Origin: Chloroflexota bacterium
GTDB taxonomy: Bacteria > Chloroflexota > Dehalococcoidia > Lucifugimonadales > Lucifugimonadaceae
Direction: 5' to 3'
DNA: 33,277 bases
NCBI GenBank assembly: GCA_002717385.1
Contig: PBDR01000016.1
Coordinates: forward strand, 1-33,277
Numbering within the stretch: position 1 is the first letter of the stretch; each line of letters begins with the position of its first letter. Positions 7,021-16,171 of this stretch are shown here, piece by piece. A program made the translations under genes and the position numbers. The notes beneath the pieces were generated by a model. That model was given only the letters and a program-made list of their open reading frames with translations, had not been told where the DNA came from and did not search any database.

Positions 7021-8297
7021 ATTTCAGCTAAAACTTCCTCATCTATAACTTTCAATAACAAAACAGAATCTATAGTATTTTTTTTTACCTTTTTTTTAAA
7101 TACCATATTTTTACTTAATTTAACACGAACATAATTATCTGTTAAACCAGATCTTCCTTCGTTTTCTTCCCACAATACTTTCCTAATCTGGCCTATTGAA
7201 GATTCAAGGTAATTTTTTTTATTTAAAATAGCTATTTCACGTAATTCAAATGAACGAAAATCAATGATTTTAGTAGGCGTTTTCTCATTAATATACATGG
7301 ATGTTGTTCCAGGTCTATCAGAATATCTAAATACATGTGAATCAGATAATAATAAATTTTTTAGATAATTTTTACTTTCTTCATGATCATCATCTGTTTC
7401 TCCAGGATAACCAGCAATAATATCAGTAGTTATAGAAGCTCGAGGAATGTAAGTACGAATTTCATTCACAGCATTTTGAAACATTCTTAAATCATATTTC
7501 CGACGCATAGATTTTAAAATTTTGTCACTACCACTTTGTAAAGGAATATGAAAATGAGGACAAAGACGAGAATCATCCATCCAAATTTCGAGTAAGTTTT
7601 GGTTTAATTCATGAGGTTGTATTGAAGAAACTCTAATTCTTGGAATTTCAGTTTCACTAAGAATTTTTTTTATGAGAATATCTAAAGACATGTTTCCGAA
7701 TTCAAATCCATATGTCCCCAATTGTGTTCCAGTAAGTACAACCTCTTTAACTCCTCTATTTGCTAAATTATTAATTGAGTTAATTATTTCTATTGGAGGG
7801 ATGCTTTTTTCCCTACCTCTTACTTTAGGGACAATACAATAGGAACAAACTTGATCACAACCTTCCTGAATTTTAACTGAAGCTCTTGTCCGTCCCAGTA
7901 AAGAATCATTCCCAAATTCTGATATTTCAATTTGACTTATTTTACGATTATTTAAGCGATCAATTATCCTTGAAACAATTTCATTTTTTTTCTTCCCACC
8001 TACTATTAAATCAACACTTTCAAGGGATTTTAATCCTTTAGGATCTCTTTCGGCGTAACAACCAGTCATTACCACTAATGAATTTGGCCATTGTTTTTTT
8101 GCATAATTTGCAGCTTGTCTAGCTGTTCTATCGGCATTTGCGGTTATAGTACAAGAATTAATTATATAAACATCAGGTTCATTAAATTTGTTCCCAACTA
8201 TAAAACCATTTTGTTGAAATTCTAACGCCAATTTTTGACTATCAGCCATATTGAGTTTACAACCATGGGTTTTGATATAAATTGTAGGATTAATAAT
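7011..8297 (-). CDS. MtaB/MiaB-type tRNA methylthiotransferase (radical SAM)
   Basis: Methylthiotransferases of this type add a methylthio group to modified adenosine 37 of tRNA (ms2t6A for MtaB). The radical SAM cluster motif is CDQVCSYC, followed by IVPKVRGRE. The N-terminal UPF0004 domain needs three cysteines: NSCTIT and TGCYAERD supply two, and the third lies in KTHGCKLNMADSQ, where GCKLN falls upstream of the first ATG (8249). Reading back in frame to the stop at 8301-8303 gives only ATT, ATC and AAA-type codons. The likely start is ATT at 8297 or 8294, just after an AGGTGA (8306-8301) like that of the RraA gene. That makes a protein of about 428 residues, the normal family length. A C-terminal TRAM-like region is present. 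The gene is divergent from fabF. Confidence 0.88.
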   Translation of the reverse strand: MINPTIYIKTHGCKLNMADSQKLALEFQQNGFIVGNKFNEPDVYIINSCTITANADRTARQAANYAKKQWPNSLVVMTGCYAERDPKGLKSLESVDLIVGGKKKNEIVSRIIDRLNNRKISQIEISEFGNDSLLGRTRASVKIQEGCDQVCSYCIVPKVRGREKSIPPIEIINSINNLANRGVKEVVLTGTQLGTYGFEFGNMSLDILIKKILSETEIPRIRVSSIQPHELNQNLLEIWMDDSRLCPHFHIPLQSGSDKILKSMRRKYDLRMFQNAVNEIRTYIPRASITTDIIAGYPGETDDDHEESKNYLKNLLLSDSHVFRYSDRPGTTSMYINEKTPTKIIDFRSFELREIAILNKKNYLESSIGQIRKVLWEENEGRSGLTDNYVRVKLSKNMVFKKKVKKNTIDSVLLLKVIDEEVLAEIIK

Positions 8298-8449
8298 TTT
8301 TCACCTATTACTTCAGAAAACTTTGAACGAATTTAATATATAGTTTAATAATTCAAATTTAAAATATATCCAATATGAATAAGTATATATCTATTTTGAT
8401 GTATATTACGGATTGGACTTATAATTGTTTACCTAGAAAATGAGATAGT

Positions 8450-9691
8450 ATGACAAAAAGAATTGTAGTAACTGGTATAGGATTGGTAACACCTTTAGGC
8501 CTAGACAGAAATGAAACATGGGAATCTTTGATTTCTGGTAATTCCGGAATAGATAAAATTTCAAGTTTTGATAGTGAAGGCTTCGAAACCACAATCGCTG
8601 GGGAAGTTAAAGGTTTCAATCCTGAAAACATAATTGGGAAAAAAGAATCACGAAGACTTGATAGATTTTCCCAATTTGCAGTAGTTTCCACATTAGAAGC
8701 ATTAGAGCACGCCAAAATAGATATGATAAAGGAAAATCAAGATAAAGTAGGTATCATGATTGGTAGTGGAGTTGGAGGTATAATGACACTCAGTGAACAA
8801 TATTCTGTTTTAGATAAAAAAGGCCCTACAAGAGTCAGTCCTTTTCTAATACCTATGATGTTAGGTGATATGGCTTCTGGTCAAGTTTCAATGAAAATAG
8901 GAGCTAAAGGTCCGAATTTCTCAATAGTTTCTGCATGTGCTACAGGAGCAGATTCAATTGGAATTGCCTCAGATATGATTAATGATGGAAAAATTGAAAT
9001 CGCAGTAGCGGGAGGTACAGAAGCAGCTATTTGCCCAATAGGAGTGGCCGGATTTAATTCTTGTATGGCTTTATCAAAAAGAAACGAAAATCCCCAAGGT
9101 GCTTCAAGACCATTTGATAAATTAAGAGATGGTTTTGTTTTGGGTGAAGGAGCAGGTGTAATAGTTTTAGAATCTCTTGATCATGCAACTAATAGAAATG
9201 CTAAAATCCTAGCAGAATTAATTGGTTATGGAGCCACTAGCGATGCTCATCATGTTACTCAACCTCATCCAGAAGGGGAAGGTGCTGCAAAGGCTATGAA
9301 AATTGCAATTAAAAATGCTGGAATACTCCCAGATGAAATTATGTATATCAATGCTCACGGTACATCAACACCATTAAATGATAAATTTGAAACAATTGCG
9401 ATAAAAAAAACTTTTGGGGAACACGCAAAAAAAGTTTTGATTAGTAGTACAAAATCTATGACAGGACATTTATTAGGTGCTGCTGGAGGTATAGAAGCTG
9501 CTTTTACAGTAATGGCAATAAATAAATCCATAGTACCTCCAACAATAAATCTTGAAAACCCCGATCCTGATTGTGATCTTAACTATGTTCCAAATCTTTC
9601 AAAGAGAGGCAATGTAGAAATAGCAATGTCTAACTCGCTAGGTTTTGGAGGTCATAATTCTTCTTTAATTTTCAAAAAATTTTATGAATAA
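8450..9691 (+). CDS. fabF: beta-ketoacyl-ACP synthase II
   Basis: The protein has 413 residues. The condensing-enzyme triad is complete: Cys163 in VSACATGADSI, His303 in NAHGTSTPLND and His340 in SMTGHLLGAAGG. It elongates acyl-ACP with malonyl-ACP in fatty-acid synthesis. The C-terminal glycine motif NSLGFGGHNSSLIF is intact. No acyl-carrier-protein or other fab gene is adjacent. recJ follows after 7 bp and is probably cotranscribed. A TATAAT at 8420-8425 could be its -10 box, but the -35 partner is poor. Confidence 0.95.
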   Translation: MTKRIVVTGIGLVTPLGLDRNETWESLISGNSGIDKISSFDSEGFETTIAGEVKGFNPENIIGKKESRRLDRFSQFAVVSTLEALEHAKIDMIKENQDKVGIMIGSGVGGIMTLSEQYSVLDKKGPTRVSPFLIPMMLGDMASGQVSMKIGAKGPNFSIVSACATGADSIGIASDMINDGKIEIAVAGGTEAAICPIGVAGFNSCMALSKRNENPQGASRPFDKLRDGFVLGEGAGVIVLESLDHATNRNAKILAELIGYGATSDAHHVTQPHPEGEGAAKAMKIAIKNAGILPDEIMYINAHGTSTPLNDKFETIAIKKTFGEHAKKVLISSTKSMTGHLLGAAGGIEAAFTVMAINKSIVPPTINLENPDPDCDLNYVPNLSKRGNVEIAMSNSLGFGGHNSSLIFKKFYE

Positions 9692-9698
9692 ATAATTA

Positions 9699-11336
9699 AT
9701 GATAGATATAAAAAGTTTTGGATTTAATATCCCAAATAATTTAGGTAATACTCTTTTAGAAAAAAGAGGGATTTATGATAAAAATACCGCCAAAAAATTC
9801 TTTCTTTCATCTATATCAGAAATCAAAGAAAACATTTCTCTTCCTTCGATTAGTTTAGCTACAGAAAGAGTTATTAAAGCAGTAAATAACAATCAAATTA
9901 TTGGTATTTTTGGAGACTTTGATGCTGACGGTTTAACTGGTACCGCAATAATTACCAGATCAATAAAAAAAATTGGCGGTAAAGTCATAACGTATATTCC
10001 GGATAGAGAAAGAGATGGCCATGGACTTTCTAAAGAGGCGGTTAAATCTTTTCATCAAGCAAATGTTCAATTAATAATAACTGTCGATACTGGATCAACA
10101 GCAATAGAAGAAACTAAATTAGCAGAAACATTAGGCATAGACACAATAATCACTGATCACCATGTTCTTACAGGGAATTTACCCTCTGCCATTGCTTTGG
10201 TTAACCCGATGCTTGATGATCCTGTTAAATGTGAATACTCTGGATCTGGAGTAGCTTTTAAATTAGCACAAGCAATTTACGATAAATTAAATCTGGATTT
10301 CCCAACTGAATTATTACCATTAGCGGCGATTGGTACTATCGCCGATTCGTCACCTCTTACAGGAGAAAATCGATGCATAGTTAAGAATGGTCTAGATATA
10401 CTGGGAAATACAAATTTAGTCGGGTTAAAAAATTTACTGGAAATTTCTAAAGGTAACAAATTTTATGGAAAGCCAAATTCTGAATTTGTTTCATTTCAAA
10501 TAGCTCCAAGATTGAATGCTCCAGGTAGAATTGGAGATCCAGAACCTGCGTTACAAATTCTTCTTAATGACAATCATTTTGACTCAATAACTATTTCGGA
10601 AAGATTGGATGTAATAAATCAAAAAAGAAGAGAATACAGTGCTTCTGCCTGGGAATTGGTTAGTAAACAAATTCTTAACCAAAACAAACATATCATTTCT
10701 GTAGAATTGCCTAAAGTACCTCTAGGTATCTTAGGTCCAATTGCAGGGCGTATTGTAGAAACCACTGGAAAACCTGCTATTGTATATCAAAAATCAGATG
10801 GATTTATAAAAGCTTCATGTAGAAGTAATGAATATACAGATATCCATAAATGTCTAGAAGAAACGAGTAATTTAATGATTAGATTTGGTGGACACGCCGC
10901 CGCTGCAGGTTTCAGTGTACATAATGAACATCTTGAAATAGTATTAGATGCAGCAAATAAATATGTTGAAAAAAAACCTTCTAAAGTAACTAAAAAATTA
11001 AATCAACCCGATGCAGAAATTCTAATAAAACACCTTACCCCAGATCTATGGAAATTTATTAGAAGTATGGAACCTTATGGTAAATCAAATCCTGAACCTA
11101 TTTTCTTTATAAAAGAAGTACAAATTACAAATATTAAAACTGTGGGGTTGGATAAAAATCACCTTAAGTTAAATTTACTTACTGAAAATAGTAGTATTGA
11201 ATGTATAGGATTTGGTCTAGGAAAAAAACCATTAGGAAACAGCTATGTTGATATTACATTCAAATTATCAACAAAAAATTGGAGAGGGAAAATTAAAGAA
11301 CAAATCGAAATAATTGACATAAATCCATCAAATTAA
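9699..11336 (+). CDS. recJ: single-stranded-DNA-specific exonuclease RecJ
   Basis: The protein has 545 residues, near the standard RecJ core length. DHH-family metal motifs are present: GDFDADG (72-78), DRERDGHG (102-109), ITVDTG with Asp130, and TDHH (152-155). The DHHA1 part has RFGGHAAAAGF, and a C-terminal OB-like domain follows. RecJ degrades 5'-ended single strands in recombination and mismatch or base excision repair. The gene sits 7 bp after fabF and converges on lgt with a 6-bp gap. No terminator is visible between them. Confidence 0.95.
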   Translation: MIDIKSFGFNIPNNLGNTLLEKRGIYDKNTAKKFFLSSISEIKENISLPSISLATERVIKAVNNNQIIGIFGDFDADGLTGTAIITRSIKKIGGKVITYIPDRERDGHGLSKEAVKSFHQANVQLIITVDTGSTAIEETKLAETLGIDTIITDHHVLTGNLPSAIALVNPMLDDPVKCEYSGSGVAFKLAQAIYDKLNLDFPTELLPLAAIGTIADSSPLTGENRCIVKNGLDILGNTNLVGLKNLLEISKGNKFYGKPNSEFVSFQIAPRLNAPGRIGDPEPALQILLNDNHFDSITISERLDVINQKRREYSASAWELVSKQILNQNKHIISVELPKVPLGILGPIAGRIVETTGKPAIVYQKSDGFIKASCRSNEYTDIHKCLEETSNLMIRFGGHAAAAGFSVHNEHLEIVLDAANKYVEKKPSKVTKKLNQPDAEILIKHLTPDLWKFIRSMEPYGKSNPEPIFFIKEVQITNIKTVGLDKNHLKLNLLTENSSIECIGFGLGKKPLGNSYVDITFKLSTKNWRGKIKEQIEIIDINPSN

Positions 11337-11342
11337 CTCGAT

Positions 11343-12251
11343 CTATAAATTTCTAGATTTTCTTCTTCTCTCAGATCTAGTACCTATTTTTGCTAAAGTG
11401 TTATTTTCTGTTTTAAAAGATAGTCTAGTTTTAAAAATTATAAAAATCCCCGTAATAAAGAAACATATAAATGCGATAATATGAGCTTCCTGAAATATTC
11501 CAAATTTTATTGAATCTAATCTCAAGAATTGAACAAAAAATCTACCAATTGAATACCAAAATAAATAAATCATAAAAATAGAACCATCAGGTCTAACCCT
11601 TCCGCGTAATAACGTAATGATAATAAAACCTATCATATTCCATATCATTTCATAAACTATTGCCGGATGAACTGGAGTTTGGTAAGAAGTCCCTTCAGGG
11701 AAATAACCTTGACTCCAATTTGAACTCTTTTCAATACAATATCTTCCTGGACTATTTGGATGAGTAAAAAACCAACCCCAAGGAGCATCGGTTGAAATAG
11801 CACAATGTTCACCATTGATAATATCTCCAATCCTACCAATAGTTTGACCGACTAATAAAGATGCCGCCCCAATGTCCATTAACTTTCCAACATTCTGTTT
11901 AGAGAAAAAACCATAAGCACTACCTCCAAGCCATCCACCAAGTATTCCACCCCATAAACCAATACCTCCTGACCACATTTGAAAGATACTTACTGGATTG
12001 AGTGAATATACTGACCAGTAATCAATCACATGAACAAGTCGTGCACCTATAACTCCTCCAATAATTCCCCATATTGCTGTGTTATAAACTAAATCTTTAT
12101 CTAAATTATCCCTTGAAGCTGCCCTACCCGCCATCCAAACTCCGACAACCATTGCTACAACAGAAAAAAAACCATGCCAACTCAACACGAAATTTCCTAT
12201 TGAAAACATATTAGGATTGAAATGAATCGGTATTGCAGAAACGAAAAACAA
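11343..12251 (-). CDS. lgt: phosphatidylglycerol-prolipoprotein diacylglyceryl transferase
   Basis: The protein has 302 residues and about seven membrane segments. The Lgt signature region is visible: IIGGVIGARLVHVIDYW, SGGIGLWGGILGG, then GRIGDIINGEHCAISTDAPWGWFFTHPN and the C-terminal RPDGSIFMIYLFWYSIGRFFVQFLR with its conserved arginines. It transfers diacylglyceryl to the lipobox cysteine of prolipoproteins. Substrates in this window would be the lipoproteins at 22031, 22893, 27057 and 32847. The start is a TTG at 12251; residues FSIGNFVLSWHGFF then fit the family's usual N-terminus. A basic tail follows the last helix. Confidence 0.94.
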   Translation of the reverse strand: MFFVSAIPIHFNPNMFSIGNFVLSWHGFFSVVAMVVGVWMAGRAASRDNLDKDLVYNTAIWGIIGGVIGARLVHVIDYWSVYSLNPVSIFQMWSGGIGLWGGILGGWLGGSAYGFFSKQNVGKLMDIGAASLLVGQTIGRIGDIINGEHCAISTDAPWGWFFTHPNSPGRYCIEKSSNWSQGYFPEGTSYQTPVHPAIVYEMIWNMIGFIIITLLRGRVRPDGSIFMIYLFWYSIGRFFVQFLRLDSIKFGIFQEAHIIAFICFFITGIFIIFKTRLSFKTENNTLAKIGTRSERRRKSRNL

Positions 12252-12347
12252 TGTTAATTTAATTCTAATAAAAAAGCTTAATTTTTGAAAATGTGTTTAA
12301 TTCACAAGCAGGATAATATTCTAGCATATGTTATGTTATTTTATATA

Positions 12348-13295
12348 ATGAAAATTAACAAGAGGCTATCAGAAAATAAAATTAAATTACTTAGTGACGT
12401 AGATCTCTTTGTTAATTTTCTTAATATTGAAAGAGGATTATCTTTAAATACTATCCAAGCTTACCAAAACGATATTTATGATTTAATTGATCATCTAGAT
12501 AATCAATCTCCAGTTATAGACAAAATACATTCCTGGGAAGATTTTGACATATCACATTTTAAATTATTTATAGATCTGATGAATTCAAGAGAATATCAAA
12601 CTAGTACAAAATCTAGGAAAATTGCTTCAATTAAATCTTTTATTAAATTTTTACTATTAGAAAAAATAATAAAAAAAAATCCCCTGAAGGATGTGAAACA
12701 GCCTTCTAATAATCCAAAAATCCCTTACACTCTATCATCAAATCAAATTGAAACATTATTAGAATACTCTTTCAAAAAATCTAATGATAATGAGATTAGA
12801 GATAATGCAATGATAGAACTTATGTATGCAACCGGAATGAGAGTTTCAGAAATAGTTAACATCAATCTTAAAGATCTAGACTTATATACTGGTACTATAA
12901 AAGTAGATGGAAAAGGATCGAAACAAAGAATAATTCCCTTACATGAATGGTCTTTAAAAGTATTAGAAAACTATATAAATAATATCCGTCCAAAATTATG
13001 CAAAAATAATAAACATGAAAATGCAATATTTGTTTCTAATAGAGGAAAACGTATGACTAGACAAAATTTTTGGTTCCATATAAAAAAAATTGCTCACCTT
13101 GCAGGGATAAATGTAAAAATTTCTCCTCATACTCTTAGACATAGTTTTGCAACTCATTTGTTATCCGGTGGTGCTTCTATAAGACATGTACAAGAACTAT
13201 TAGGACATTCAAACCTAGAAACAACTCAAATATATACTCATGTTGGTAACATTAAATTAAGAAACGTTTATAATAGTGCTCATCCAAGATCATAA
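12348..13295 (+). CDS. tyrosine recombinase XerC/XerD
   Basis: The ATG at 12348 gives 315 residues, typical of Xer proteins; an in-frame TTG at 12285 would add an unusual 21-residue leader. The N-terminal SAM-like core-binding domain has FLNIERGLSLNTIQAYQND. The catalytic domain carries Arg165 (ATGMRVSEI), Lys189 (GKGSKQR), His261 and Arg264 (HTLRHSFATHLL), His287 (LLGHSNLETTQ) and nucleophile Tyr296 (IYTHV). Xer recombinases resolve chromosome dimers at dif. With only one copy in view, XerC and XerD cannot be told apart. No dif-like site was identified nearby. It heads a likely operon ending in uvrC. Confidence 0.92.
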   Translation: MKINKRLSENKIKLLSDVDLFVNFLNIERGLSLNTIQAYQNDIYDLIDHLDNQSPVIDKIHSWEDFDISHFKLFIDLMNSREYQTSTKSRKIASIKSFIKFLLLEKIIKKNPLKDVKQPSNNPKIPYTLSSNQIETLLEYSFKKSNDNEIRDNAMIELMYATGMRVSEIVNINLKDLDLYTGTIKVDGKGSKQRIIPLHEWSLKVLENYINNIRPKLCKNNKHENAIFVSNRGKRMTRQNFWFHIKKIAHLAGINVKISPHTLRHSFATHLLSGGASIRHVQELLGHSNLETTQIYTHVGNIKLRNVYNSAHPRS

Positions 13296-13312
13296 AATAT
13301 CAAATAGAAAAA

Positions 13313-14035
13313 ATGTCTAGTATTACTATAGAATCAAATATTGGTTCAGAGGCAAATGAAATTTGTAGAATTATTGCTAAAGAGTTAGATTTTGACTTTG
13401 TAGATCGTATTATTTTATCTCAAATAGCAAAAAAAATGGGGTCAACAGTTACTGCTTTAGTAGAGAACGAAAATTATGCCCCATCAAGATTAGAAAAATT
13501 ATCAAAAAAACTTCAAATTATTCTAGATAAAAGTCCGATATATTCTGTTGGTGGTGATGCATATACAGGTCCAGGAATCGAAAATATCTTATCAAAAACA
13601 TATGTAGAGATAGAACAAATGCCATTAACCTCCGCAGTAGAATTAAATGAAAAAAAATTTATCTCATCTGTAAATGAAGTTGTAAAGGATTTGGCTGATA
13701 TTGCTAAAGTAGTAATTTTAGGTAGAGGCGCTGGTCTGATTCTAAAAAATCGAAAAAAAGTTTTAAGAATCGCAATTAACCTTGATAAAGAAAACAGAAT
13801 TAAGAATCTAATAAAGCTGAATGGTATCAATTTTGAAGAATCACAGCGCATTGTATCAAATTCAGACGAAGCACAAAAAAGATACTTTAAGAGAGCGTTC
13901 AATTGTTCTCCATTTGATCCTAATATGTATCACATGATTTACAATAAATCATTATTCACTGTAGAAGAATTAGCGATGAATATTATAAAATTATACAAAG
14001 ATTTCATAAATAGTGAGATATATAGAAATGCCTAG
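13313..14035 (+). CDS. cytidylate-kinase-like P-loop family protein
   Basis: The protein has 240 residues and resembles the cytidylate kinase-like family rather than Cmk itself. An N-terminal ITIESNIGSEANEICRIIAK is followed by LDFDFVDRIILSQIAKKMG, a VVILGRGAGLIL strand (about residue 143) and a basic lid region (DKENRIKNLI). The usual nucleotide loop of the family (IxRxxGSGGxxIA) reads SNIGSEANEI here, so the glycine pair and lysine/arginine are altered and phosphoryl transfer is uncertain. It lies 17 bp after the Xer gene and overlaps the next gene by 8 bp, so it is in the same transcription unit. Function unproven. Confidence 0.7.
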   Translation: MSSITIESNIGSEANEICRIIAKELDFDFVDRIILSQIAKKMGSTVTALVENENYAPSRLEKLSKKLQIILDKSPIYSVGGDAYTGPGIENILSKTYVEIEQMPLTSAVELNEKKFISSVNEVVKDLADIAKVVILGRGAGLILKNRKKVLRIAINLDKENRIKNLIKLNGINFEESQRIVSNSDEAQKRYFKRAFNCSPFDPNMYHMIYNKSLFTVEELAMNIIKLYKDFINSEIYRNA

Positions 14036-14297
14036 AAAAAAACGTACACGAAATAAAAAAGATACCAAACCAAACGTTTTCGTTCAAAAAAATCCATCAG
14101 AAGTAAATTCTTCACAAAACAAACAAAATGATATTCAAAACAATAAAATATCATCTAAAGCTAAAAAAAATGAAGTTCGTTCTATCAAAACTAGGACTGA
14201 AGTCTATACCAGAACACAATCTAAAGAATTAAAAAAAATTGGGTTGATTGGGATGTCAAACTTAATCATTTTAATAATTATCGCTTTTATACTCTAA
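14028..14297 (+). CDS. small tail-anchored basic protein
   Basis: Starting at ATG 14028 gives 89 residues. It opens with a lysine/arginine-rich stretch (MPRKKRTRNKKDTK), has a low-complexity Asn/Ser/Lys middle, and ends in one hydrophobic segment (about residues 68-89, IGLIGMSNLIILIIIAFIL). The layout is that of a tail-anchored protein with a cytoplasmic basic domain. Its start overlaps the end of the previous gene by 8 bp, and uvrC starts 13 bp after it. SecE was considered, but the conserved SecE residues are not seen. Function unknown. Confidence 0.6.
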   Translation: MPRKKRTRNKKDTKPNVFVQKNPSEVNSSQNKQNDIQNNKISSKAKKNEVRSIKTRTEVYTRTQSKELKKIGLIGMSNLIILIIIAFIL

Positions 14298-14301
14298 AGG
14301 C

Positions 14302-14328
14302 TTCAGGCAAATGTATATGACGCCTGAA
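14302..14328 (+). promoter_or_regulatory. stem-loop enclosing the uvrC start codon
   Basis: TTCAGGC (14302-14308) and GCCTGAA (14322-14328) form a 7-bp stem around a 13-nt loop that contains both candidate uvrC start codons (14311 and 14317). The AGG that would serve as ribosome-binding site lies inside the left arm. The fold could restrain initiation. It is not followed by a T-run, so it is not a terminator. Confidence 0.4.
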
Positions 14329-16158
14329 AATTCTTCTTCAAATTTAGTTTATAAGTTAGCTAATCTACCCAATAAACCAGGTACATATCTGTTCAAAAAT
14401 AATTCAGGAAAAATAATCTATATTGGGAAAGCATCAAACCTAAAAAAGCGTATTTCATCATATTTTGTTAATAAATCTTCCAGTAATAAAAAAATTATAG
14501 AATTAAAAAGTAAAATTAACGATTTTGAAATCATTATTACAGAATCCGAACAGGAGGCTTTATTACTTGAAAATTCGCTTATAAAGAAAAATAAACCGTT
14601 TTATAACGTAAGGTTAAAAGATGATAAATCTTACCCTTATATAAAGGTAAATCTAAATGAAAGTTATCCTAGAGTTTATATCACTAGAAAAAACTCTGAT
14701 GATGGTGCAAGATATTTTGGGCCATATGCATCAGCGAGCAGTATCAGAAAAACATTAAATCTACTCAATAAACTTTTCCCATACCGATCATGCACAAAAG
14801 TCATTGATGGTAATGACGAAAAACCTTGTCTTGAATTCCATATTAAAAGATGTATAGCACCTTGTACAGGAAATGCAACTAAAAAAGAATATATGAAATT
14901 AATTGATGAAGTTATCTCATTTCTTGAAGGAAAAACAAAAAATATTAAAACACGTATAAAAAAAGAAATGCATGACGCATCGAAAGATTTAAATTTTGAA
15001 AAAGCAGCATTGATAAGAGACAGAATAAAAGCTATAGAAAAAATCGAACAAAAACAAAAAGTAGTGGGTATAAAAAAAGAAAATATTGATGTTATTGGAA
15101 TGAGTATTAAAGAAAATTTTGCTTGTTTAGAAATTTTCTTTATTCGTAATGGGAATATGGTAGGACATAAAAATTACATTATGGAAGGTACAAAAAATGA
15201 AGAAGAAGATATACTAATCTCAAGATTTATTGAAAATTTTTATTCAGAAAATTTATCTATCCCAAAATCAATAGTATGTTCAGTTATTCCAGTAAACTAT
15301 AAATTTATTATTGAGTGGCTATCAAGTAAATCAAAGTCAAAAATTTCTATTAAGATCCCGAAACGAGGTAAGAAAAATAATTTAGTTAAAATGGCAAATG
15401 AAAATGCTAAAGAGAATCTAAAACAATTAAATTCAAAAATTAATACTAACGAAAAACTTATATCTCAAGGATTACGAGAACTACAAGAAGAATTGGGATT
15501 ACCAAACTTGCCAAAAAGAATCGAATGTTTTGATATATCACATCTGCAAGGATCAAATGTAGTTGCTTCAATGTCAGTTTTTCAAAATGGTCAACCAATG
15601 AAATCTCAATATAGAAAATTCAAAATAAAGGACAATAAAATTGGTAATGATGATTATGCCTCAATGAAAGAAGTGATAAAAAGACGATTAACAAGAATAA
15701 TTGAAAAGGGAAAAAAAGATTTTAGCTTCTCTAAAATTCCAGATCTAATATTAATTGATGGTGGTAAAGGTCAACTTAGTGCTGTAATGGAAGTTATTTT
15801 GAATTTAGGAGTAAGAGATATTGCAATTGCTTCAATAGCCAAAAAGGAAGAACGAATATTCTTACCCGATTTTTCAGAATCAATCACACTTCCTGAAAAA
15901 TCTCAAGGTTTATTTCTTCTACAGAAATGCCGAGATGAGGCACATAGATTTGCAGTTACATATCATAGGAATATTAGAGCAAATTCTGTTTTTAAATCTC
16001 CACTTGATCATATATTAGGAATAGGTCCTAATAAGAAAAAAACACTATTAAACAAATTTGGTTCAATAAACAGCATAAAAAATTCTACCTTGGAAGAAAT
16101 ATCACAAACTAAAGGAATCAACAAAAATCTTGCAATAAGAATAAAAGAGTCTTTATAA
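14311..16158 (+). CDS. uvrC: UvrABC excinuclease subunit C
   Basis: The protein has 615 residues. Domains in order are: a GIY-YIG nuclease (GTYLFKNNSGKIIYIGKASNLKKR, about 24-48) for the 3' incision; a cysteine-bearing segment YRSCTKVIDGNDEKPCLEFHIKRCIAPC; a UVR motif (DLNFEKAALIRDRI); the RNase H-like C-terminal nuclease (ECFDISHLQGSN, LILIDGGKGQL) for the 5' incision; and a tandem HhH end (HILGIGPNKKKTLLNKFGS, LEEISQTKGI). It cuts on both sides of bulky DNA lesions in nucleotide excision repair. ATG 14317 has better spacing to AGG (9 nt) than ATG 14311 (3 nt), so the true start may be two codons in. It is last in the unit beginning with the Xer gene. Confidence 0.95.
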   Translation: MYMTPENSSSNLVYKLANLPNKPGTYLFKNNSGKIIYIGKASNLKKRISSYFVNKSSSNKKIIELKSKINDFEIIITESEQEALLLENSLIKKNKPFYNVRLKDDKSYPYIKVNLNESYPRVYITRKNSDDGARYFGPYASASSIRKTLNLLNKLFPYRSCTKVIDGNDEKPCLEFHIKRCIAPCTGNATKKEYMKLIDEVISFLEGKTKNIKTRIKKEMHDASKDLNFEKAALIRDRIKAIEKIEQKQKVVGIKKENIDVIGMSIKENFACLEIFFIRNGNMVGHKNYIMEGTKNEEEDILISRFIENFYSENLSIPKSIVCSVIPVNYKFIIEWLSSKSKSKISIKIPKRGKKNNLVKMANENAKENLKQLNSKINTNEKLISQGLRELQEELGLPNLPKRIECFDISHLQGSNVVASMSVFQNGQPMKSQYRKFKIKDNKIGNDDYASMKEVIKRRLTRIIEKGKKDFSFSKIPDLILIDGGKGQLSAVMEVILNLGVRDIAIASIAKKEERIFLPDFSESITLPEKSQGLFLLQKCRDEAHRFAVTYHRNIRANSVFKSPLDHILGIGPNKKKTLLNKFGSINSIKNSTLEEISQTKGINKNLAIRIKESL

Positions 16159-16171
16159 CATCGACTGGGTA

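Noticed and set aside
12348-13295. Mobile-element integrase
   Set aside because: Length and motifs match housekeeping Xer proteins, and the gene is in an operon with repair genes without phage genes or att repeats.
14028-14297. SecE identity for the small tail-anchored protein
   Set aside because: It has a single C-terminal helix and basic head, but the conserved SecE helix residues are absent and nusG does not follow.
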